A stretch of 64,000 nucleotides of DNA from Natronobacillus azotifigens (GCF_026805325.1 NZ_JAPRAT010000020.1:1-64000), one strand, 5' to 3'; shown: positions 37,310-46,959, counted from the first letter of the stretch. Translations and numbers: made by a program. Notes: generated from the sequence alone by a model not told the origin.

Positions 37310-38140
37310 ATGAGCCGAATGAATATACAAGCAGCTGTGACAATGGGGCAACTGCAACATAAATTAGATCAAATTGGTCACAACATAGCAAACGTAAATA
37401 CAAACGGGTATAAAAATCGTTCTAGTAATTTCACTTCCTTGTTAACGCAAAACATCAATAACTTTTCGGATGTAGAAGCGAATGCTACTGGACGCGTTAC
37501 GCCACATGGTATTCGATTGGGTTCTGGTGCTAAATTAGGGCATACCAATCTTGATTTATCACTTGGTTCGTTACAGCAGACTGGTCGAGGTTTGGATATC
37601 GCATTACTTGCAGATAATCATTTGTTACAGGTCGAGGTAACGGAAAATGGTGTAACGGAAACACGCTACACTCGTGACGGTGCGATGTACTTACACCCGA
37701 TTGCAGATGGTCAAGTCATGGTAACGACAAGAGACGGATATCCAATCGTAGGGGAAAGTGGACCACTAGTGTTTGCTGACGGCATGGAGGATATAACAAT
37801 CAGCGAAACGGGAGAAATCCTTGTTACAAGAAACGGTGTTGCAAATGTGGAAGGACAGCTCTCCATGGCTCAAGCAATCCGTCCGCAATTTTTAGAGTCA
37901 GTCGGTAATAATTTATTGCGTTTACCAGACTTAACGGAAGTTGACTATGTTGCAGCTGATATTGTAGGAGAAGTAGCCAACGGTGAGATTCAGGTTCAGA
38001 ATCAAGCACTGGAACAATCCAATGTTGACTTGTCCATGCAGATGACGGAAATGCTGCAGGCACAGCGTTCTTACCAATTCAACGCTCGTACGATAACCAT
38101 GCATGACCAAATGCGAGGATTGGTTAATCAAATCCGTTAA
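37310..38140 (+). CDS. flhP: Flagellar hook-basal body protein FlhP
   Basis: Paralogue of FlhO, 276 aa, rod protein family. N-terminal QAAVTMGQLQHKLDQIGHNIANVNTNGYKNR and C-terminal LEQSNVDLSMQMTEMLQAQRSYQFNARTITMHDQ. ATG 37310 is chosen, with GTGGAGGA eight bases before it; the GTG at 37295 overlaps that site. A 78-base gap separates it from flhO, with no terminator, so they form one operon. Confidence 0.95.
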   Translation: MSRMNIQAAVTMGQLQHKLDQIGHNIANVNTNGYKNRSSNFTSLLTQNINNFSDVEANATGRVTPHGIRLGSGAKLGHTNLDLSLGSLQQTGRGLDIALLADNHLLQVEVTENGVTETRYTRDGAMYLHPIADGQVMVTTRDGYPIVGESGPLVFADGMEDITISETGEILVTRNGVANVEGQLSMAQAIRPQFLESVGNNLLRLPDLTEVDYVAADIVGEVANGEIQVQNQALEQSNVDLSMQMTEMLQAQRSYQFNARTITMHDQMRGLVNQIR

Positions 38141-38195
38141 TACTGTTTAAACTGCTGATGCTAACAAATGTCAGTGTAAAAGGGGTCACCAAATT

Positions 38196-38501
38196 ATGGA
38201 ACGAAAAGATGAAGAGATAAAACAAAGAAGACGCGAAGCTTCAAAAGAGGACGTAAGCAAAGAAACAGAAGATAAAAAAACGCGTAGACAAAAGCGAGAA
38301 GAAAAAAAGAAAAAGAAAAGACCAATTCGCCGAATCTTCCCAATTTGGTTACGTGTTTTAGTTGTTTTTTTACTGTCATTTTTAGCCGTAATTCTAGGTC
38401 TTATCGTTGGATATAGTATCATTGGTGGTGGCGAACCAATGGAAGTGCTGGAATTTGAATTTTGGCAACATCTCATAGACATTATAAGCGGAAGAGAATA
38501 A
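38196..38501 (+). CDS. EpuA-like small membrane protein
   Basis: 101 aa. A very basic and charged N-terminal half (residues 1-45, many K/R/E), one membrane segment (about 50-74, LRVLVVFLLSFLAVILGLIVGY) and the family end GYSIIGGGEPMEVLEFEFWQHLIDI. The YSxIGGG...W pattern is that of the EpuA family, often labelled RNA polymerase subunit beta in databases without functional basis. It lies between flhP and fabZ. AAAGGGG precedes the ATG by about a dozen bases. Confidence 0.75.
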   Translation: MERKDEEIKQRRREASKEDVSKETEDKKTRRQKREEKKKKKRPIRRIFPIWLRVLVVFLLSFLAVILGLIVGYSIIGGGEPMEVLEFEFWQHLIDIISGRE

Positions 38502-38509
38502 AACAAAGG

Positions 38510-38555
38510 GAAGCAGACCAAGCGAGATCGCAACAATATCTCTTTGATCTGCTTT
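38510..38555 (+). terminator. Terminator after the EpuA-like gene
   Basis: AAGCAGACCAAGCGAGAT / ATATCTCTTTGATCTGCTT with two mismatches, then TCTCTATC. Confidence 0.7.
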
Positions 38556-38591
38556 CTCTATCTGACTATTTTTATTAGGAGCTGAACTGAA

Positions 38592-39014
38592 ATGTTAGAT
38601 ATTCAAGAAATTCAAGCGACGATCCCACACCGTTACCCATTTTTATTGGTTGATGAAATCATTGAAATCGAAGAAGGTAAGCGTGTAGTTGGAAAAAAGA
38701 ACGTGACGATTAATGAACCATTTTTTCAAGGGCATTTTCCAGATTATCCTGTGATGCCTGGCGTCTTAATTGTGGAGGCATTGGCTCAAACAGGTGCGGT
38801 TGTCATGCTGAAAAAAGAAGAAAATGTTGGGAAGATTGGTTTTCTCGCGGGTATTGATAAATGCCGGTTTAAACGCCAAGTGAAACCTGGTGACCAACTA
38901 CGATTAGAAGTAGAAATTACTCGTTTAAAAGGACCAGTTGGAAAAGGAAAAGCAGTTGCTACCGTTGACGGAGAATTAGCTTGTGAAGCGGAAATTATGT
39001 TTGCAATTAAATAA
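38592..39014 (+). CDS. fabZ: 3-hydroxyacyl-ACP dehydratase FabZ
   Basis: Fatty-acid elongation enzyme removing water from 3-hydroxyacyl-ACP. 140 aa, single hot-dog fold. Catalytic His and Glu in [23 protein letters not shown]-terminal [23 protein letters not shown] precedes the ATG. Position after the flhO-flhP pair corresponds to B. subtilis ywpB. A strong terminator follows. Confidence 0.97.
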   Translation: MLDIQEIQATIPHRYPFLLVDEIIEIEEGKRVVGKKNVTINEPFFQGHFPDYPVMPGVLIVEALAQTGAVVMLKKEENVGKIGFLAGIDKCRFKRQVKPGDQLRLEVEITRLKGPVGKGKAVATVDGELACEAEIMFAIK

Positions 39015-39017
39015 TTG

Positions 39018-39064
39018 AAAGAAATCTCCCTCGTTTACTCTGTGGGAGATTTCTTTATTTTTTT
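39018..39064 (+). terminator. Terminator after fabZ
   Basis: AAAGAAATCTCCC / GGGAGATTTCTTT followed by ATTTTTTT. Confidence 0.92.
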
Positions 39065-39127
39065 AGGAATTTATGAGGTGTTTTATCTTTAAATAGATGC
39101 AAAGAATTTTCTCGTATAACAGTAGGT

Positions 39128-39253
39128 CTGATGGCTGCTTTCTAATAAGTAAAACAACAGATGACAGATGACCATTCATGTTCGTCTGTTGTTTTACTTA
39201 TTGGAAAGTGTCACGCTATAGCATGACATGACAAGCGCGCTTGTCACCATCAG
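39128..39253. other. Multi-branched palindromic structure
   Basis: Outer arms CTGATGG (39128-39134) and CCATCAG (39247-39253) enclose three hairpins in a row: AATAAGTAAAACAACAGA (39144-39161) with its exact complement at 39185-39202; a 20-bp near-palindrome centred on GCTATAGC (39209-39228); and the perfect palindrome TGACAAGCGCGCTTGTCA (39229-39246). The last two and the outer arm abut without spacing. A further small hairpin ACCGGGC/GTCCGGT lies near 39288-39310. No ORF covers it. It could be a structured RNA or a DNA site for a recombinase or replication protein. Confidence 0.6.
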
Positions 39254-39411
39254 CCTCTTACAAAATAGCTTCTTATTTTTTAAAAAAGAACCGGGCGGTG
39301 TTTGTCCGGTATATCTTATTACGGAATGAAAAGTAATCCGATTCTTCATAAATTTTTTTCAACAGATTGGGAAAACTAACAGAGAATGATCTAATGAGAG
39401 GAGGAAGAAGG

Positions 39412-39678
39412 GTGAAAAGTTTCTTTGTGAAAAGTAGCATACTTATATTTGCAACAGCCATATTATTTGGTTGTGCTGAAGATTTGGACGAACCAGAACA
39501 ACCGTTGGAAGATCCAATTGAAGAAGATATCATTGATGAACCAGAAGAAGGTACAGATGACATGTTTGAAGATGAAAAAAACATGGAAGAAGACCCCGGT
39601 GATATGGATGAAACGGATACGGATGAAGAGTTCGATCAAGAAGATGAAGAAAACATGGAAGAAGACGAAACGGAATAA
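39412..39678 (+). CDS. Small acidic lipoprotein
   Basis: 88 aa. Signal sequence VKSFFVKSSILIFATAILFGC with lipobox LFGC (Cys about residue 21), then about 67 residues dominated by Asp and Glu with no clear fold. No family recognised. GTG 39412 is chosen since GAGGAGG lies about ten bases upstream. It is a single-gene unit with its own terminator, followed by the 52-bp minisatellite. Confidence 0.7.
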   Translation: MKSFFVKSSILIFATAILFGCAEDLDEPEQPLEDPIEEDIIDEPEEGTDDMFEDEKNMEEDPGDMDETDTDEEFDQEDEENMEEDETE

Positions 39679-39685
39679 TAACAAG

Positions 39686-39716
39686 AAAAGCGACAATTCG
39701 ATTTGTCGCTTTTTTA
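39686..39716 (+). terminator. Terminator after the acidic lipoprotein
   Basis: AAAAGCGACAA / TTGTCGCTTTTTT with a TTCGAT loop. Confidence 0.9.
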
Positions 39717-39731
39717 AAAATGAAAATTTTG

Positions 39732-40558
39732 TTGATTCGGACAACAATGACCCCAAGCGAGGCAAAGTAGTCCGAAAAAGCAGTTAATTCGGACAACAAT
39801 GATCCCAAGCGAGGCAAAGTAGTCTGAAAAAGGGGTTAATTCGGACAACAATGATCCCAAGCGAGGCAAAGTAGTCTGAAAAAGGGGTTGATTCGGACAA
39901 CAATGACTCCAAGCGAGGCAAAATAGTCCGAAAAAGCAGTTAATTCGGACAACAATGACCCCAAGCGAGGCAAAGTAGTCCGAAAAAGTGGTTGATTCGG
40001 ACAACAATGATCCCAAGCGAGGCAAAGTAGTCCGAAAAAGTAGTTGATTCGGACAACAATGACTCCAAGCGAGGCAAAGTAGTCCGAAAAAGTGGTTGAT
40101 TCGGACAACAATGAACCCAAGCGAGGCAAAGTAGTCCGAAAAAGTGGTTAATTCGGACAACAATGATCCCAAGCGAGACAAAGTAGTCCGAAAAAGTGGT
40201 TGATTCGGACAACAATGATCCCAAGCGAGGCAAAGTAGTCCGAAAAAGTGGTTAATTCGGACAACAATGACTCCAAGCGAGGCAAAATAGTCCGAAAAAG
40301 CAGTTAATTCGGACAACAATGACCCCAAGCGAGGCAAAGTAGTCCGAAAAAGTGGTTGATTCGGACAACAATGATCCCAAGCGAGGCAAAGTAGTCCGAA
40401 AAAGTGGTTAATTCGGACAACAATGATCCCAAGCGAGGTAAAATAGTCCGAAAAAGTGGTTGATTCGGACAACAATGACTCCAAGCGAGGCAAAGTAGTC
40501 CGAAAAAGGGGTTGATTCGGACAACAATGACCCCAAGCGAGGCAAAGTAGTCCGAAAA
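39732..40558. repeat. 52-bp minisatellite, 16 units
   Basis: Sixteen head-to-tail units of 52 bp. Every unit carries TTCGGAC, then ACAATGA(C/T)CCCAAGCGAGG and CAAAGTA, then GTCCGAA, so each forms a hairpin TTCGGAC/GTCCGAA around a 27-base loop, joined by AAAG(C/T)(A/G)GTT(G/A)A linkers. Variation is small (CCCC/TCCC/CTCC in the loop, CAG/TGG/GGG in the linker); where one arm reads GTCTGAA, pairing is kept through G-T. The unit is not a multiple of three and the minus-strand ORFs across it (for example 39714-40493) are artefacts. Confidence 0.95.
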
Positions 40559-40627
40559 GAATTTAGATTCCCTCCATCCCCCAATGATAATAATTGCAAG
40601 TAACACATTTTTTCTGTACACTATAAA

Positions 40628-40656
40628 TTGACTGACCGGTCATTCTATAATACAAT
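40628..40656 (+). promoter_or_regulatory. Promoter with TetR-type operator
   Basis: TTGACT (40628-40633), 17-base spacer, TACAAT (40651-40656). The perfect palindrome TGACCGGTCA (40633-40642) lies in the spacer, so a bound repressor would block polymerase. It precedes the TetR gene by about 80 bases and the whole efflux operon. Confidence 0.75.
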
Positions 40657-40733
40657 GAGTTTTGTGTGTTAGATGTTAAGTACCAGAGATAAATAGTAGC
40701 TTTCTATCATTAATAAAAGCGAGGTGAAACAAA

Positions 40734-41600
40734 GTGAACGAAAAAAAGAAGCGCATTCTTGAAGAAAGTATGAAGTTGTTTTCGAGGAAAGGATTTCACG
40801 CTACTTCCATTCAGGAAATTGTTGAGCAAAGCGAAGTGTCTAAAGGTGCGTTCTATTTATATTTCTCTTCTAAAGATGAGCTTAATATCGAAATAATTAA
40901 ATATTATAGTGAACTGGTTTTTGGTAAATTAGAAAAAATTCAACAACAAGATATGGAAAACCGAAAAAAACTTCAAGCCCAAATACAAGTACTCATTGAT
41001 ATCATTAGTGAGCATAAAGAATATGTCATGATGTATCCGAGAGAGCTTGTTCATGTTGGAAAAGATATCGATCAATTAATTCAAGATTCGAATAAAAAAA
41101 GTTTTGAATGGATGAAAGCTAGCTTACTCCAACTTTACGGGGCTAAAATAGAACCGTATATCATTGATGGAAGCATATTGTTAGAAGGGCTTTTACACGG
41201 ATATACGAAAGCAATTGTCTTTCATAATATACAAATTGACACAACGGCACTGTCTGAATTTATTGTCGATCGATTGGATGATATGATTCAAAACATGTTA
41301 CATAACCATGTCGAGCCACAAGTGAAGTGGAGTCAATTGTCCTATCCGAGAGTAAAAGAGGAGACGAACACAAGTATAAATGTACAAGACCAAATCTTAC
41401 TTGTGAAAAAACAGATCGAACAAACAAATATAGAAGAGCAACAAAAAGAGCAACTAAGAGAAGTGGTTGAAGTTATTGAGCAAGAATGGAGAAAAGAGCG
41501 AACGAACATGGTAATTGTCCGAGGAATGCTTGCAGAACTTGCTCAAATAGAATCACTAAAAAAAGCAACAAATCAACTGAAGATCTCAATGGGTGTTTAA
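40734..41600 (+). CDS. TetR family transcription regulator
   Basis: 288 aa. N-terminal helix-turn-helix (about 5-50) ILEESMKLFSRKGFHATSIQEIVEQSEVSKGAFYLYFSSKDEL is typical of TetR; the long helical C-terminal domain (about 60-288) should bind a ligand and is longer than most. GTG start with GAGGTGAA upstream. First gene of an operon with an RND adaptor and transporter. By context it represses that operon, likely through the TGACCGGTCA palindrome in its own promoter. Confidence 0.92.
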   Translation: MNEKKKRILEESMKLFSRKGFHATSIQEIVEQSEVSKGAFYLYFSSKDELNIEIIKYYSELVFGKLEKIQQQDMENRKKLQAQIQVLIDIISEHKEYVMMYPRELVHVGKDIDQLIQDSNKKSFEWMKASLLQLYGAKIEPYIIDGSILLEGLLHGYTKAIVFHNIQIDTTALSEFIVDRLDDMIQNMLHNHVEPQVKWSQLSYPRVKEETNTSINVQDQILLVKKQIEQTNIEEQQKEQLREVVEVIEQEWRKERTNMVIVRGMLAELAQIESLKKATNQLKISMGV

Positions 41601-41640
41601 GTAGATACAAGCATAGACAGATTATTCGGGAGGGAAAAAA

Positions 41641-42513
41641 ATGAAGAAATTAGGATGGATATTAATCGCAGCACTATTTTTTATCGCAGCTTGCACAGAA
41701 GATACCGAAGAGACAAATGAAACGCAGGAAGAACATGTTGTTTCAGTAGAGATAGAAGAAGTAACAGAGGGAAATGTAACCATTGAAAAGACCTTTTATG
41801 GTCGTGCAATGCCTGAAGAGATCACACCGGTAATGGTTCAAACGATGGGGGAAGTAGAAGAAGTACATGTAGCAAACGGTGATCGTGTGGAAGAGGACGA
41901 TATTTTAATCACAATCATTTCTTTTGAAACTGGTATGGAAGTCGAAATCACTGCACCGGCTGATGGGCAAGTAAGTGATTTGTCTGCATCAGAAGGTAGC
42001 ATCCTTTCAACAGAAGAACCGGTAAGTATGATTGTTAACTTAGATGAATTAACGATTACAGCTGATGTGACGGCGACAAATGTCAATCTATTTGAAGTCG
42101 ATCAAGAAGTGGATATCCATTTTAGTGGTGATGAAGATCGCTCTACTGCAACAGTTGTAGAAACATCATTATTACCTGGTGAGACAGGACTATATGAAGT
42201 TACCCTAACGGCAGAAAATGCAAACGATTGGAAAGCAGGTATGGTTGCGACAATTTTCTTAACAGAAGAAACGATATCAGATACATTGATTATTCCAACA
42301 GCAGCACTGATTGAAGATGATGGTGAACATTATGTCTTTGTTGTAGAAGATAATCGCGTAACACGAACAGAAGTTACCATTTCAAACCTTCAATCAGATA
42401 TTACAGCGGTTGATGGGGAGATTGAACAAGGTGATCTTGTTGTTACAAGTGGGCAGTTAACGTTAAGTGATGGTTCACAAGTAATAATTGTAGGGGAGGA
42501 CGGTGAATCGTGA
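41641..42513 (+). CDS. RND efflux adaptor lipoprotein (membrane fusion protein)
   Basis: 290 aa. Signal and lipobox at residues 1-18 (LFFIAAC, Cys about 18). The membrane-fusion core follows: a lipoyl-like half near 60-120 (EEVHVANGDRVEEDDILITI), a short barrel-sandwich return (ITAPADGQVSDLSASEGSIL), a beta-barrel domain and a membrane-proximal end. No long coiled-coil hairpin, as common in Gram-positive adaptors. It lies 40 bases after the TetR gene with GGGAGGG upstream, and overlaps the transporter gene by four bases. Confidence 0.88.
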   Translation: MKKLGWILIAALFFIAACTEDTEETNETQEEHVVSVEIEEVTEGNVTIEKTFYGRAMPEEITPVMVQTMGEVEEVHVANGDRVEEDDILITIISFETGMEVEITAPADGQVSDLSASEGSILSTEEPVSMIVNLDELTITADVTATNVNLFEVDQEVDIHFSGDEDRSTATVVETSLLPGETGLYEVTLTAENANDWKAGMVATIFLTEETISDTLIIPTAALIEDDGEHYVFVVEDNRVTRTEVTISNLQSDITAVDGEIEQGDLVVTSGQLTLSDGSQVIIVGEDGES

Positions 42514-45500
42514 GGCTAGTAGAAACGTCCGTAAAACGTCCAGTTGGGGTAATTATGATTGTTTTGGCAATTATCGCGACAGGATTTATTTCATTACAAA
42601 ATCTATCCCTTAACTTAATGCCTGAAATTGACTTGCCGATCGCAATCGTGCAAGTTCCATATGAAGAAGCGGCGCCTCAAGATGTCGAACGTCAAATAAG
42701 CGAACCACTAGAGTCTGTGTTAGGTACAATTGAAGGGATTGAATCGATTCAAACACAGTCAAGTACAGGTTCTTCGCTTGTTATTTTAATGTTTAATATG
42801 GGAACAAACCTAGACAATGCACTACTCGAAGTTCGAGAACGTGTCGATCAAGTATCCGGATTTTTACCAGAGGATGCAGGGAATCCGAATGTGATTCGAA
42901 TCAATCCAAATCAAATGCCAGTCATGTCGGTTGCTTTGCGAGGAGAAAATCTAAATCGTCTTCAAGGGCTTGCGGAAGATCAAGTTCAACCAATGTTAGA
43001 ACGACAAGCTGGTGTAGCGGATGTTTCCGTGCAAGGCGGTCAAAGTCGAATAATTGAAATTGAACTAGACGAAGCAAAAATGAATCAATATGGTGTTGTT
43101 GCTGAACAATTGATGCAAGCGTTAGGTCAATCGAATCAAGCAACATCAGCAGGTACAATTAGTCGAGGAGATCAAAACCTTCAAGTACGTGTCGATGGAA
43201 CCTATCAATCCGTTGATGAAATAAGAGAAACGATCATTCAAACGGGTACAGGTGCGATCGTTCACATAGAAGATATAGCTACTGTTCATGATACATTTAC
43301 AACCCCGGACACTACATTAATTAATGGCGAAGAAGCTGTTGTCCTTTCGATCATGAAACAATCTGATGCAAATGATGTCGATGTATCGGATAATATCATT
43401 GCTTCGATGGATCAAATTAATGATATGTTACCAGAAGGTGTTGAATTTAGTATTGTTACGGATAACTCAGAATTCACACGGCTAGCAATCAACTCCGTTG
43501 TGCAGAATATTTTAATCGGTGGGGGATTTGCCCTACTTGTATTACTACTATTTTTAAAGAGTGTTCGTGCTACACTTGTTATCGGTGTTTCGATTCCAAT
43601 TGCGGTTATTACAACCTTCTCTTTAATTTACTTTACTGGAGAGACGTTAAATATTTTAACGATGGGTGGTTTAGCACTTGGTATTGGAATGATGGTCGAT
43701 AGTTCGATTGTTATTCTTGAAAATATTGTTTCTTATCGACAAAAAGGTTACTCCAAGTTTGATGCTGCAAAACAAGGGGCATCTGAATTAGCGCCAGCAG
43801 TAATCGCATCAACGACAACAACCTTGGTCGTGTTTTTACCAATGGTCTTTGTTGGTGGGATTGCAGCAGAACTATTTGTCCCATTAGCATTAACCGTCGC
43901 TTATGCCCTAATTGCAGCCCTTGTCGTTTCGATTACGCTAGTACCAATGCTTTCCTCTAAATTACTTGGTGATTTGAGTGAAAATAACGGTCGAAGATAC
44001 TGGTTTGATCGGGCGTTAAATCGATTTACAAATGGCTATCGTTCGATTTTGAAAAAAGTATTACAATTACGTAAGACAACGGTGTTTGTAACGATTGCTT
44101 TACTTGTCGGAAGTTTGGCCCTGATGCCAATGATCGGAATGGAATTTATGCCCGAAGGTGATCAAGGCCAAATTAGTGTAAGTGTAGAAACACCGGCAGG
44201 TACGTCTTCTCCCAAAACAGAAGAAATTGCAATGCAAGTAAATGAAGTGATCGAACAATATCAAGTAGATATTGAAACAAATTATGTGACGCTTTCTGGT
44301 GATGGTGGGATGCCAGGCATGATGATGGGACTCGGAGGAGGAGCTTCGAACGTTGCAGATTTTACTATCCAACTCGTTCCAGCTAATGAGCGTACACGCA
44401 CGACTAGTGATTTCACTCAATTACTAAATGAAGAATTGCAACACATTGCGGGTGCAGATATTACCGTAAGCCAGTTAAACGACATGTCGATGGGAAGTGC
44501 TATCTCGATTGAAATTCAAGGTCCAGAACATGCGGTAATTAATGAACTGGCAGAGGAAGTGCTTGCAGAAATTGCGACGATTGACGGTGTTTATAATCCA
44601 TCCACTTCGCTTGAAGCTACACAGCCACAAATGCAAGTTCGTGTAGATCGAGAAATTGCAGCACGTCATGGCTTAAATGAATCAGCAGTAATGAGCCAGA
44701 TTGGTATGCGACTCTCTGGTCAGACGATTATGCGTTATCGTGAAGCAGGCGAAGAAATGGATGTCCGACTTGTCTATCCAGAAGCATCTAGAGAAACCAT
44801 CAGTGATCTAGAAAATATGCGCATCCAATCACAGTCAGGAGCAGTGATTCCGTTAATTGAGGTTGCGAACTTTGAACAGACATTTGCTCCTGCTAGTCTA
44901 AGTCGAATGAATCAACAACCAACTGCAACGGTATCAACAGAAGTGTCTGGTGTAGATTTAGGAACAGTTGTAAACGCAATTGAAGAACGGTTAAGCACGT
45001 TTAACTTCCCTGAAGACTATCAATACAACATTGGTGGGCAAGCAGAAGATATGGAAGAAGCATTCACTGATTTAGCATTAGTGCTTCTCTTATCAATCTT
45101 TTTGGTATACGTAGTAATGGCTGTTCAATTTGAGAATTTCTTAACACCATTTATTATTATGTTTACCCTACCAGTTACCGTGATCGGTGTTATTCTTGGT
45201 TTGTTTGTCACGAATACACCATTGAGTATTGTTGGTTTTGTCGGAATCATTATGCTTGCGGGGATTGTCGTAAATAATGCGATCGTACTCGTTGATTACA
45301 TTAATATATTACGTCGACGTGGAATCGAACGTTATCAAGCCATCTTAGAAGCGGGTACCACACGAATGCGACCAATTTTAATGACCACACTAACGACTGT
45401 ACTTGCTATGGTTTCGTTAGCGCTCGGTTTTGGTGAAGGGGCAGAGATGCAACAGCCAATGGCGATTACCGTTATTTTCGGCTTAATCGTCTCGAGTTTC

Positions 45501-45587
45501 TTTACATTACTATTGATCCCAGTGGTTTACACATATTTTGATGACTTATCGGAGAAGATTAAAGGGAAATTTCGGAGAGTAGAATAA
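42510..45587 (+). CDS. RND family efflux transporter, SwrC/AcrB type
   Basis: Proton-driven membrane exporter, 1025 aa. Twelve-segment RND layout: segment 1 at about 10-30, a large extracellular porter loop (about 35-335), segments 2-6 (about 335-480) with GIGMMVDSSIVILENI in segment 4, segment 7 near 520-545, a second porter loop (about 550-855), and segments 8-12 (about 860-1015) with GIVVNNAIVLVDYIN. The aspartate of MVDSSIV is the likely proton-relay residue. The closest known Bacillus homologue is SwrC (YerP), which handles surfactin. GTG start in an ATCGTGA overlap with the adaptor. Confidence 0.94.
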   Translation: MRLVETSVKRPVGVIMIVLAIIATGFISLQNLSLNLMPEIDLPIAIVQVPYEEAAPQDVERQISEPLESVLGTIEGIESIQTQSSTGSSLVILMFNMGTNLDNALLEVRERVDQVSGFLPEDAGNPNVIRINPNQMPVMSVALRGENLNRLQGLAEDQVQPMLERQAGVADVSVQGGQSRIIEIELDEAKMNQYGVVAEQLMQALGQSNQATSAGTISRGDQNLQVRVDGTYQSVDEIRETIIQTGTGAIVHIEDIATVHDTFTTPDTTLINGEEAVVLSIMKQSDANDVDVSDNIIASMDQINDMLPEGVEFSIVTDNSEFTRLAINSVVQNILIGGGFALLVLLLFLKSVRATLVIGVSIPIAVITTFSLIYFTGETLNILTMGGLALGIGMMVDSSIVILENIVSYRQKGYSKFDAAKQGASELAPAVIASTTTTLVVFLPMVFVGGIAAELFVPLALTVAYALIAALVVSITLVPMLSSKLLGDLSENNGRRYWFDRALNRFTNGYRSILKKVLQLRKTTVFVTIALLVGSLALMPMIGMEFMPEGDQGQISVSVETPAGTSSPKTEEIAMQVNEVIEQYQVDIETNYVTLSGDGGMPGMMMGLGGGASNVADFTIQLVPANERTRTTSDFTQLLNEELQHIAGADITVSQLNDMSMGSAISIEIQGPEHAVINELAEEVLAEIATIDGVYNPSTSLEATQPQMQVRVDREIAARHGLNESAVMSQIGMRLSGQTIMRYREAGEEMDVRLVYPEASRETISDLENMRIQSQSGAVIPLIEVANFEQTFAPASLSRMNQQPTATVSTEVSGVDLGTVVNAIEERLSTFNFPEDYQYNIGGQAEDMEEAFTDLALVLLLSIFLVYVVMAVQFENFLTPFIIMFTLPVTVIGVILGLFVTNTPLSIVGFVGIIMLAGIVVNNAIVLVDYINILRRRGIERYQAILEAGTTRMRPILMTTLTTVLAMVSLALGFGEGAEMQQPMAITVIFGLIVSSFFTLLLIPVVYTYFDDLSEKIKGKFRRVE

Positions 45588-45594
45588 AAATAAC

Positions 45595-45641
45595 CAAAAA
45601 CAGGTAATATGTTATCATAAGCATATTGCCTGTTTTCTTGT
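45595..45641 (+). terminator. Terminator of the efflux operon
   Basis: AAAACAGGTAATATG / CATATTGCCTGTTTT around a 10-base loop. Confidence 0.85.
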
Positions 45642-45862
45642 GTAGATTAATAAGGAATATCTTTAATTATTCTTCATTTTGATGTAAGATATAGATGCGT
45701 ATGTATTTGTAACAATTTCGTTGCTCATTCGTCTGTTTATTATAGGTATAGAAAAGGAATAAGAGAACTAGAGATGAGAGGAACTGTTCAATTAGTTTTG
45801 GTCATTCTATAGAAATTTCGTTGAGATAATGAAATAATTCACAGGTAAAGTAGGGGAAATAA

Positions 45863-46945
45863 ATGAATACTACACAATTAGTTATTGCTTTTTTCATAAC
45901 ACTAATTTCAACGGTGTTATTCGTATATCCGATTAAAAAATTTGCGGTACGGTTTGGTTTTCTCGATCATCCCGCGGAAAGAAAAATCCATAAAAAAGCA
46001 ACACCGCGTTTAGGTGGTTTAGCAATCTTTTTAGGTGTGGCGATTGGTCTGCTTTATTTGCGGCCATCTATTCCTGATTTTCTGCCAATCATCGGTGGAG
46101 CATTTGTAATTATGATCGTTGGACTGTTAGACGATAAATACCAAATTCGTCCAATCATTAAATTAACAGGACAATTAGCAGCTACAGGTATTGTGATCTC
46201 TGCAGGAATTGTCATTGATAAATTGACGCTTCCGATATTAGGTACGATAGAATTCAACAGTTTTTTTGCAATATTTATAACGGTCATCTGGATTGTAGGT
46301 GTTACCAATGCGATTAACCTAATTGACGGTTTAGATGGACTAGCCTCTGGTGTTACAACGATTGGCTTAATCAGTATTTTAATTATGGCGATCTCAGATG
46401 CTCAATTTGCTGTTATTTATTTAGCAACCGTGTTGATCGCAGGTAATATCGGCTTCTTGTTTCACAATTTTTATCCAGCAAAGATATACATGGGAGATAC
46501 TGGATCGATGTTTTTAGGATATTCGATCGCGGTTATCTCAACATTAGGATTATTTAAGAATGTTACACTATTTAGTTTTATTATTCCAATAATCATCCTG
46601 GCTATACCTATTTTTGACACATTATTTGCTATTGTTCGTCGAATAATCAATGGAGATAATATTATGTTGCCAGACAAAAAACATATTCATTATCAATTAT
46701 TGGCAGCTGGCTTCAGCCACCGCACCACCGTGTTAATAATGTATGGATTTGCAGCTTTATTTGGAACCATTGCCATCTTATTCTCTAGAGTTTCGACCGG
46801 AATAACGTTCCTCTTAACTTTAGCACTTCTCGTTTTATTGCAAATCTTTGCTGAGTTAGTAGGGGTAATCGGAAAAGGTAAAACACCGTTATTAAAAATG
46901 ATGAAAAAAACGTATCATAAAGTGAAATTGAATGCAAAACTATGA
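45863..46945 (+). CDS. tagO: TagO/WecA-type undecaprenyl-phosphate GlcNAc-1-phosphate transferase
   Basis: Polytopic membrane enzyme that starts wall teichoic acid or other wall glycopolymers by adding GlcNAc-1-P to undecaprenyl phosphate. 360 aa, about eleven hydrophobic segments. Family motifs: DHPAERKIHKKATPRLGG, GLLDDKYQIRP (Mg-binding DD), NLIDGLDGLASG, MGDTGSMFLGY and the HIHH-like DKKHIHYQLLAAGFSHR. ATG with AGGGGAAA upstream. Single-gene unit closed by a terminator; it opens the wall-polymer region of the window. Confidence 0.93.
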   Translation: MNTTQLVIAFFITLISTVLFVYPIKKFAVRFGFLDHPAERKIHKKATPRLGGLAIFLGVAIGLLYLRPSIPDFLPIIGGAFVIMIVGLLDDKYQIRPIIKLTGQLAATGIVISAGIVIDKLTLPILGTIEFNSFFAIFITVIWIVGVTNAINLIDGLDGLASGVTTIGLISILIMAISDAQFAVIYLATVLIAGNIGFLFHNFYPAKIYMGDTGSMFLGYSIAVISTLGLFKNVTLFSFIIPIIILAIPIFDTLFAIVRRIINGDNIMLPDKKHIHYQLLAAGFSHRTTVLIMYGFAALFGTIAILFSRVSTGITFLLTLALLVLLQIFAELVGVIGKGKTPLLKMMKKTYHKVKLNAKL

Positions 46946-46959
46946 TAAAAGAACGGTAC

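Noticed and set aside
39714..40621. Minus-strand ORFs up to 259 aa
   Set aside because: Products of the 52-bp minisatellite read in rotating frames; repeats, not genes.
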